Positions 23,705 through 27,500 of a stretch of 27,500 nt of DNA are shown here, piece after piece. Origin of the DNA: Symbiodinium natans. Lineage: Eukaryota; Sar; Dinophyceae; Suessiales; Symbiodiniaceae. The translations under genes were made by a program, and so were the position numbers. The stretch is from contig CAJNDS010001099.1 of NCBI GenBank assembly GCA_905221605.1, positions 5,001 through 32,500 of the forward strand, read 5' to 3'. Position 1 is the stretch's first letter. Each line of letters starts with the position of its first letter. A model generated the notes under the pieces. That model saw only the letters and a program-made list of their open reading frames with translations. It made no database searches and was not told the DNA's origin.

Positions 23705-23770
23705 TTAGGGTTTTGGGTTTAGGGCTTAGGGTTTCACCCTAAACCCTAAACCCAAAACCCTAAACCCTAA
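23705..23770. repeat. head-to-head telomeric junction
   Basis: G-strand units run directly into C-strand units (GGGTTTCACCCTAAACCC), giving a palindromic junction. Confidence 0.9.
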
Positions 23771-23803
23771 CACCCCTGGGCCCGAAACGCAAAGCAAAGC
23801 AAC

Positions 23804-23872
23804 CATGCCCCCGCCTCGGCCAAGAGCTCGAGGCGCTCCCCCTGCTGCAAGTCGGTCCGCCGGGAACCGAAC
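23804..23872 (-). CDS. exon 9, same minus-strand gene
   Basis: Acceptor acatcaag, 1-nt entry matching exon 8, then FGSRRTDLQQGERLELLAEA; about 90% of codons end in G or C. Leaves 2 nt before GTTGCT. Later exons below 23.7 kb could not be placed with confidence. Confidence 0.6.
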
Positions 23873-23877
23873 CTTGA

Positions 23878-24030
23878 TGTTTAGGGTTTCGGATTTAGGA
23901 TTTAGGGTTTAGGGTTTAGGGTTTGAGGCTTTAGGGCGTAGAGGTTTTGGGAATTAGGGTTTAGGGTTTGGGGTTTATCGGGTGTATAAGGTGTATAGGG
24001 CGTATAGGGCGTATAGGGTGTACAGGGTTT
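23878..24030. repeat. degenerate G-strand telomeric tract
   Basis: TTTAGGG followed by GTATAGGG-type units (23985-24025). Confidence 0.85.
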
Positions 24031-24236
24031 TTCGGGTTTGGGAGACTTGGCTGACTTCTGAACCTCTCCAAAATGTTTAACTTTTAGGCTCCTTAGGGTA
24101 GTTTCTACAAAAACCCAAAAAGTTAAAGTCCTAAGAGCCAGCCAGAAGAAAGCCGAGGAGAATTGAAGGCTCCAGGGCTTCCGGCTCCGACCCGAACGCC
24201 CTACACCCCTAGGACCCTCACAACCCCGACACCCCG

Positions 24237-24317
24237 AAACCCTAAACCCTAAACCCTAAACCCTAAACCCCCCAAACCCCAAACCCTAAACCCTAAACCC
24301 TAAACCCTAAACCCCCC
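24237..24317. repeat. C-strand telomeric array between exons 8 and 9
   Basis: CCCTAAA units in the 455-nt intron 23873-24327. Confidence 0.95.
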
Positions 24318-24327
24318 AAAACACAAC

Positions 24328-24432
24328 CGAAGGCCAGCAAGCAGCTCGAAGTGCCTCTCCTCCACAGGGCCGCCGGCGTTCCTCTTCAGCAGCAGCGGCT
24401 CGCCAGTGGCGTGATCACATCGCAGCCAATAC
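24328..24432 (-). CDS. exon 8, same minus-strand gene
   Basis: Acceptor gtcttgag, then 1 nt that completes ATG (AT plus G) from exon 7, then YWLRCDHATGEPLLLKRNAG and ERHFELLAGL. 77% of codons end in G or C. The 117-nt intron 24433-24549 between exons 7 and 8 is essentially a telomeric array with splice ends. Leaves 2 nt before GTTGTG. Confidence 0.75.
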
Positions 24433-24444
24433 CTCAAGACCCTA

Positions 24445-24545
24445 GGGTTCAGGGTTAAGGATTAAGGGTTTCGGGTTTAGGGTTTAGGGTTTAGGGTTTA
24501 GGGTTTAGGGTTTAGGGTTTAGGGTTTAGGGTTTAGGGCTTAGGC
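24445..24545. repeat. G-strand telomeric array forming the intron between exons 7 and 8
   Basis: About 10 exact units plus edge variants; only short splice ends are added to make the 117-nt intron. Confidence 0.95.
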
Positions 24546-24549
24546 TCAC

Positions 24550-24664
24550 ATTCGGGGTCCCAGATACATCTCCTCACCCTGGCTGGAAGCAACGGAGTAG
24601 AGACGCAGGCCCCCCAGTCGAGAGTATCTCCCCGCAGGGATCTTCAGCCTCTTTGACACCTCAG
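24550..24664 (-). CDS. exon 7, same minus-strand gene
   Basis: Enters with 2 nt after tagagag, completing the codon from exon 6, and reads KRLKIPAGRYSRLGGLRLYS then QGEEMYLGPR. Leaves 2 nt (AT) before a consensus-like GTGAGC donor. The intron upstream contains the C-strand telomeric tract 24692-24775. Confidence 0.75.
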
Positions 24665-24691
24665 CTCTCTAGAATTCCACTCTGTGCCTAT

Positions 24692-24775
24692 TAAACCCTA
24701 AACCCTAAACCCTAAACCCTACACCCTACACCCTACAACCTAAACCCTAAACCCTAAACCCTAAACCCTGAACCC
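24692..24775. repeat. C-strand telomeric array between exons 6 and 7
   Basis: CCCTAAA with three CCCTACA units. Confidence 0.95.
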
Positions 24776-24788
24776 TACTTCAATTAAC

Positions 24789-24926
24789 TGCCTGCCTCGT
24801 ACGTGACCTGCTTCTGGGGATTGAAGCTCGACCCCCGAATCTCGAGCGCCACGGTCCGTGTGCAGCTTGTGTTCGGTGCAGTCTGGAGCTTTGGGTGCTT
24901 CCGCAAGCCATAGACGTCCTTGGCAA
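24789..24926 (-). CDS. exon 6, same minus-strand gene
   Basis: Good acceptor (acgcccccag). Reads AKDVYGLRKHPKLQTAPNT and TVALEIRGSSFNPQKQVTYE; 80% of codons end in G or C. Ends with 1 nt before GTTAAT, matching exon 7. The intron upstream (about 216 nt) is almost wholly TTTAGGG/TTCAGGG repeat. Confidence 0.75.
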
Positions 24927-24944
24927 CTGGGGGCGTTTCAGGTT

Positions 24945-25135
24945 GCGGGTTCAGGGTTCAGGGTTTAGGGTTCAGGGTTTAGGGCTACTAGGGTCTAGGG
25001 TTTAGGGTTTAGGGTTCAGGGTTCAGGGTTCAGGGTTCAGGGTTCAGGGTTCAGGGTTTAGGGTTTAGGGTTTAGGGTTTAGGGTTTAGGGTTTAGGGTT
25101 TAGGGTTTCGGGTTTAGGGTTTAGGATTTAGGGCT
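24945..25135. repeat. TTCAGGG/TTTAGGG array between exons 5 and 6
   Basis: About seven TTCAGGG copies (25016-25060) inside TTTAGGG. Confidence 0.95.
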
Positions 25136-25142
25136 TTGGGAC

Positions 25143-25267
25143 GCACCGGTGCCAGGTGTCCTTGAGCATGATGGTCCCATTCCGCAGCACGTCCGAAGTC
25201 ATCAGGAACAGGTTCTGCGGGACAAACTCCACTTGCTCCTGGTCCTTTTTTGGCTCATAGGGTAGAT
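25143..25267 (-). CDS. exon 5, same minus-strand gene
   Basis: Enters with 2 nt after tagcag, completing the codon left open by exon 4 (G plus AT gives Asp). Reads DLPYEPKKDQEQVEFVPQN, then NLFLMTSDVLRNGTIMLKDT. 77% of codons end in G or C. The donor is GTCCCA (phase 0) or a GC site 2 nt earlier. Upstream intron (25268-25673) holds the CCCTAGTAA-type array; downstream intron is the telomeric array 24945-25135. Confidence 0.75.
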
Positions 25268-25384
25268 CTGCTAGGGTTTAGGGTTTAGGGTTTAAGGTTT
25301 AGGGGTTAGGGTTTACAACTCATACCCCCAGCACGAAAAACCCCAAGCCTTTGGGCTACACCCTAGCAACCCGACTGCGGCGAA

Positions 25385-25670
25385 CCCAAACCCTCAACCC
25401 TAGCAACCCTAGCAACCCTAGTAACCCTAGTAACCCTAGTATCCCATAGTAGCCCTAGTAACCCTAGTATCCCATAGTAGCCCTAGTATCCCATAGTAGC
25501 CCTTTTAACCCCAGTAACCCTAGTAACCCTAACCCTAAACCCTAGTAGCCCGAAACCTAGTAGCCCTAAACCCTGATAACCCTAAACCCCAAACCCGACA
25601 CCCTAAGCCTGAACTCTCAACCCTAGTAGCCCTAAACCATAAACCCTAAACCCTAAACCGTAAACCCCCC
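25385..25670. repeat. CCCTAGTAA-type array between exons 4 and 5
   Basis: Nine-bp units CCCTAGTAA and CCCTAGCAA with CCCATAGTAG variants, then ordinary CCCTAAA. A distinct derivative of the telomeric unit. Confidence 0.9.
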
Positions 25671-25673
25671 CAC

Positions 25674-25775
25674 CCCCCCACGCCTCCTCGTCCTGCCCGA
25701 AGTGCACCCACAACTGCGTCGCTGCGCCACCTTCCGGGATCTCGACGATGCCGAAGTCCCAGCTGTCGCCCACAG
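25674..25775 (-). CDS. exon 4, same minus-strand gene
   Basis: Reads VGDSWDFGIVEIPEGGAATQ and continues to GQDEEAW; 85% of codons end in G or C, the strongest coding bias in the window. It enters with 2 nt after AG (gggaag; an alternative acceptor gives 25780) and leaves with 1 nt before GTGGGG. This fits both the exon before and the exon after. Flanked by telomeric tracts on both sides. No family recognised. Confidence 0.75.
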
Positions 25776-25785
25776 CTTCCCTTGT

Positions 25786-26072
25786 AGGGTTTAGGGTTTA
25801 GGGTTTAGGGTTTAGGGTTTAGGGTTGAGGGTTTAGGGTTTAGGGTTGAGGGTTTAGGGTTGAGGGTTTAGGGTTTATGGTTTAGGGTTTAGGGCTTAGG
25901 GTTTCGGGTTTAGGGTGTAGGGTTTAGGGTTTAGGGTTTAGGGTTTAGGGTTTGGGGTTTGGGGTGTAGGGTTTAGGGTTTAGGGCTTAGGGTCTCGGGT
26001 TTGGGGTTTGGGGTTAGGATTTGGGTTTGGGGTTTAGGGTTAAGGGTTTAGGGTTTAGGGTTTGGGGTTTAG
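25786..26072. repeat. mixed G-strand telomeric array
   Basis: TTTAGGG, TTGAGGG and TTTGGGG units interspersed over about 285 bp. Small C-strand tracts follow at 26183-26230, 26460-26480, 26705-26738, 26864-26910 and 27081-27113. Confidence 0.9.
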
Positions 26073-26737
26073 GAAGGGTGCGGGGGGGGCTCTGGGCTCT
26101 GGGCTCTCTTGGGATTCGAGGCTTCGGGGCTCAGAGGGTTATGGTAGGGATTTTCGGGTTTTTGCCATTGGTGCTTGTACCCAAACCCTAAACCCCAAAC
26201 CCCAAACCCCAAACCCTAAACCCTAAACTTTTGCAGGGTTTCGGACTTCGGGGCTCTGGCCTCGGGGCCTCGGGGGGTTGCTCTTCTTGAGATTTATAGA
26301 GTTGAGGGTTTCAGGAAGCCCTGAAAACCTCTTCCAACTACCGGTTCTGAGCTCAACTCGCCTATCCTTAGGCGCTCAACTCGCCTATCCTTAGGCGAAC
26401 TTAACAACCCAAGCAGACCCTTTATTGAAGGGACCTTCGAGGGAACCTAAGCCCAAAAAACCCTCAACCCTAAACCCTAAAGTCCTAAAGCGGGAAGGGG
26501 TACTCCATATCGTCCCTGAAGGGAATTTGGGGGGGGGGGGGGGGGGGGGTGCCTTATAAACCCGATAGAACGAGCCACGCATCCCACAGGCCGGAGTTTG
26601 GGGATTAGTAGGGTCTAGTGTTTGGGGTTCAGGGCTTAGGGTTTAGGACTTTGGGAGGGGGAGGGGGGTGTCCTGTATGGCATTGAGGACTTATAAGGTT
26701 GCTTAGATCCCTAAACCCTAAACCCTAAACCCTAAAC

Positions 26738-26844
26738 CCTTCTGAAGGCTTTGGGAGGAGGCCCCCGGCCTCATTAGGACGGGCCTCCCACTGGAAATGT
26801 TGCAGCCCAGGAAAAACTTGGTCTTGCTGCCCCGTCTGAGGTTC
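26738..26844 (-). CDS. exon 3, same minus-strand gene
   Basis: Open frame of 35 codons between gttaag and a donor (G|GTTTAG) supplied by the adjacent telomeric tract. Includes SKTKFFLGCNISSGRPVLMR; over 80% of codons end in G or C. Its exit phase (1 nt left over) fits the next exon. The join to exon 2 is not phase-resolved, so a small exon may be missing between them. Confidence 0.6.
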
Positions 26845-26997
26845 CTTAACTGAACTTTGGGACCCTAAACCCTAAACCCTAAACCCTAAACCCTAAACTT
26901 TAAACCCTAGACCCTAGCAAAAGTCAAAACTTTAGCTGCTTCTTAGGACCTATAGTACCCAAAAATTTAAAAGAGCAAAATCATTCCCAAGTATCAC

Positions 26998-27049
26998 TGA
27001 GGCTCTCCGTCGTCCACACCCAGGCACCAGCGATGCCATTCAGCGGCTC
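26998..27049 (-). CDS. exon 2, same minus-strand gene
   Basis: Fifty-two nt between an AG (taagag) and GTGATA, entering in phase 0 as exon 1 requires. Reads EPLNGIAGAWVWTTESLS; about 70% G/C at codon third positions. A second frame (EWHRWCLGVDDGEP) is also open, so the frame is not certain. The intron before it contains the telomeric tract at 27081-27113. Confidence 0.45.
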
Positions 27050-27177
27050 CTCTTAGTACTTTGGGGACTTTGAGCTTCTTCACCCTAAACCCTAAACCCT
27101 AAACCCTAAATCCCTAAAACGGGGTCAGGGAGGAATTAAGGGTGGGGGGGCTTAGGGCGTTCCCAATTTCCACGAAC

Positions 27178-27299
27178 GAACATCGAAAGCAACACCTCCT
27201 CCAAGATCGATGACTGATGGATGTACTCGTCAAACTGGTTCCACCCCTCCACCTCCACAAGAATGTCATTCCTGCAGTATTTCGGCTGCCTCACCTTCG
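27178..27299 (-). CDS. exon 1 (of those visible), minus-strand multi-exon gene of unknown function
   Basis: Open frame of 40 codons after an AG (acceptor gagcag) and before a GTTCGT donor, starting with a 2-nt partial codon and ending in phase 0. It includes NDILVEVEGWNQFDEYIHQS and is acidic and hydrophobic. About 74% of codons end in G or C, well above the local average, and the antisense frame is less biased. No domain recognised. It is the first of nine exons running down to 23804. The gene probably continues upstream beyond the window or in 27300-27500. Confidence 0.65.
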
Positions 27300-27500
27300 C
27301 TGCTCATGAGAACCCCCTTTTGTTTATAAGCATGTTTTATATGCATGCTGTGATATACGAAGTAAAAAAAGTTCGAAAGCCGTTCTGCTGCTTTGAAACC
27401 TTATACATGCCAGCTACGGTATGATGCCCGCACAGACCCCAAACAAGTCTCGAAAGGAACGACAGCGGCGCGCTTCACGAGGAGCGGGCACGGGACTGAG
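27300..27500. other. no supported gene
   Basis: AT-rich middle with short frames; probably intron or upstream region of the minus-strand gene. A 67-codon plus frame (27221-27424) overlaps antisense to exon 1 and has weaker codon bias. Confidence 0.4.

Noticed and set aside
24040-24185. Long open minus frame and weak inverted repeat (TTAACTTTTAGG / CCAAAAAGTTAA)
   Set aside because: No codon bias or splice ends; frame continues into telomere-like TACACCCTA units. It sits inside the intron between exons 8 and 9.
1-27500. True chromosome end
   Set aside because: Tracts occur in both orientations throughout, are short, and have unique sequence on each side; no terminal array is present.
1-27500. 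Assignment to Eimeria or another coccidian because of AGGGTTT repeats
   Set aside because: No CAG/GCA repeats or poly-Gln/Ala coding tracts, which accompany such repeats in Eimeria; the zinc ribbons and the methyltransferase fit dinoflagellates better. Not excluded without a search.

Overview
This is nuclear DNA of an intron-rich eukaryote with plant-type telomere repeats (TTTAGGG), most likely a dinoflagellate of the Symbiodinium/Polarella kind. The reasons are TTTAGGG repeat chemistry, high third-position GC in the best exons, GT plus probable GC/GA splice donors, small proteins with a Cys2-x10-Cys2 zinc ribbon of a type common in dinoflagellates, and an FkbM-type methyltransferase. Coccidia such as Eimeria and chromerids also carry interspersed telomere-like repeats and cannot be excluded without a search. 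No rRNA, tRNA, CRISPR array or complete transposase was seen.

The window is a mosaic. Roughly 75 interstitial telomeric tracts, in both orientations and about 20 to 290 bp long, alternate with islands of unique sequence of about 50 to 250 bp. Most islands have the properties of short exons: one open frame, AG before it, GT (sometimes GC/GA) after it, and frames that stay in register from one island to the next. Much of the telomeric repeat therefore lies inside introns, and several introns are little else.

Layout: 0.8-3.7 kb, minus-strand exons (best pair 3558-3675 and 2912-2995). 3.98-4.70 kb, four phase-compatible plus-strand exons. 6.5-9.9 kb, minus strand: two zinc-ribbon genes and several exons. 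10.3-12.8 kb, a minus-strand exon chain. 13.3-15.5 kb, islands of uncertain strand. 16.2-20.15 kb, plus-strand exons. 20.57-21.6 kb, the FkbM-like methyltransferase on the minus strand, the only long uninterrupted recognisable gene. 22.0-23.3 kb, plus-strand exons and small ORFs. 23.8-27.3 kb, a minus-strand gene with nine exons, the best evidence that telomeric DNA fills introns.

Overlaid are short non-coding elements with inverted ends: family A (TTGGGATGTTCCCCC ends; about 6871, 14082, 14623, 16500, 21710), family B (TACTTGAAGGTTCATGG ends; 5837, 6198, 12041, 18972), family C (three copies) and several hairpins, plus G or C homopolymers of 13-21 nt. One family B copy is itself split by a telomeric tract flanked by TTAACC on both sides.

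Limits: an open frame of 30 codons survives by chance about 24% of the time per frame, so single-island exons are weak. Weight was given to splice sites, phase continuity and third-position GC. Many islands are open on both strands; this is stated where it applies. Apart from the methyltransferase and the zinc ribbons, no protein family was recognised.
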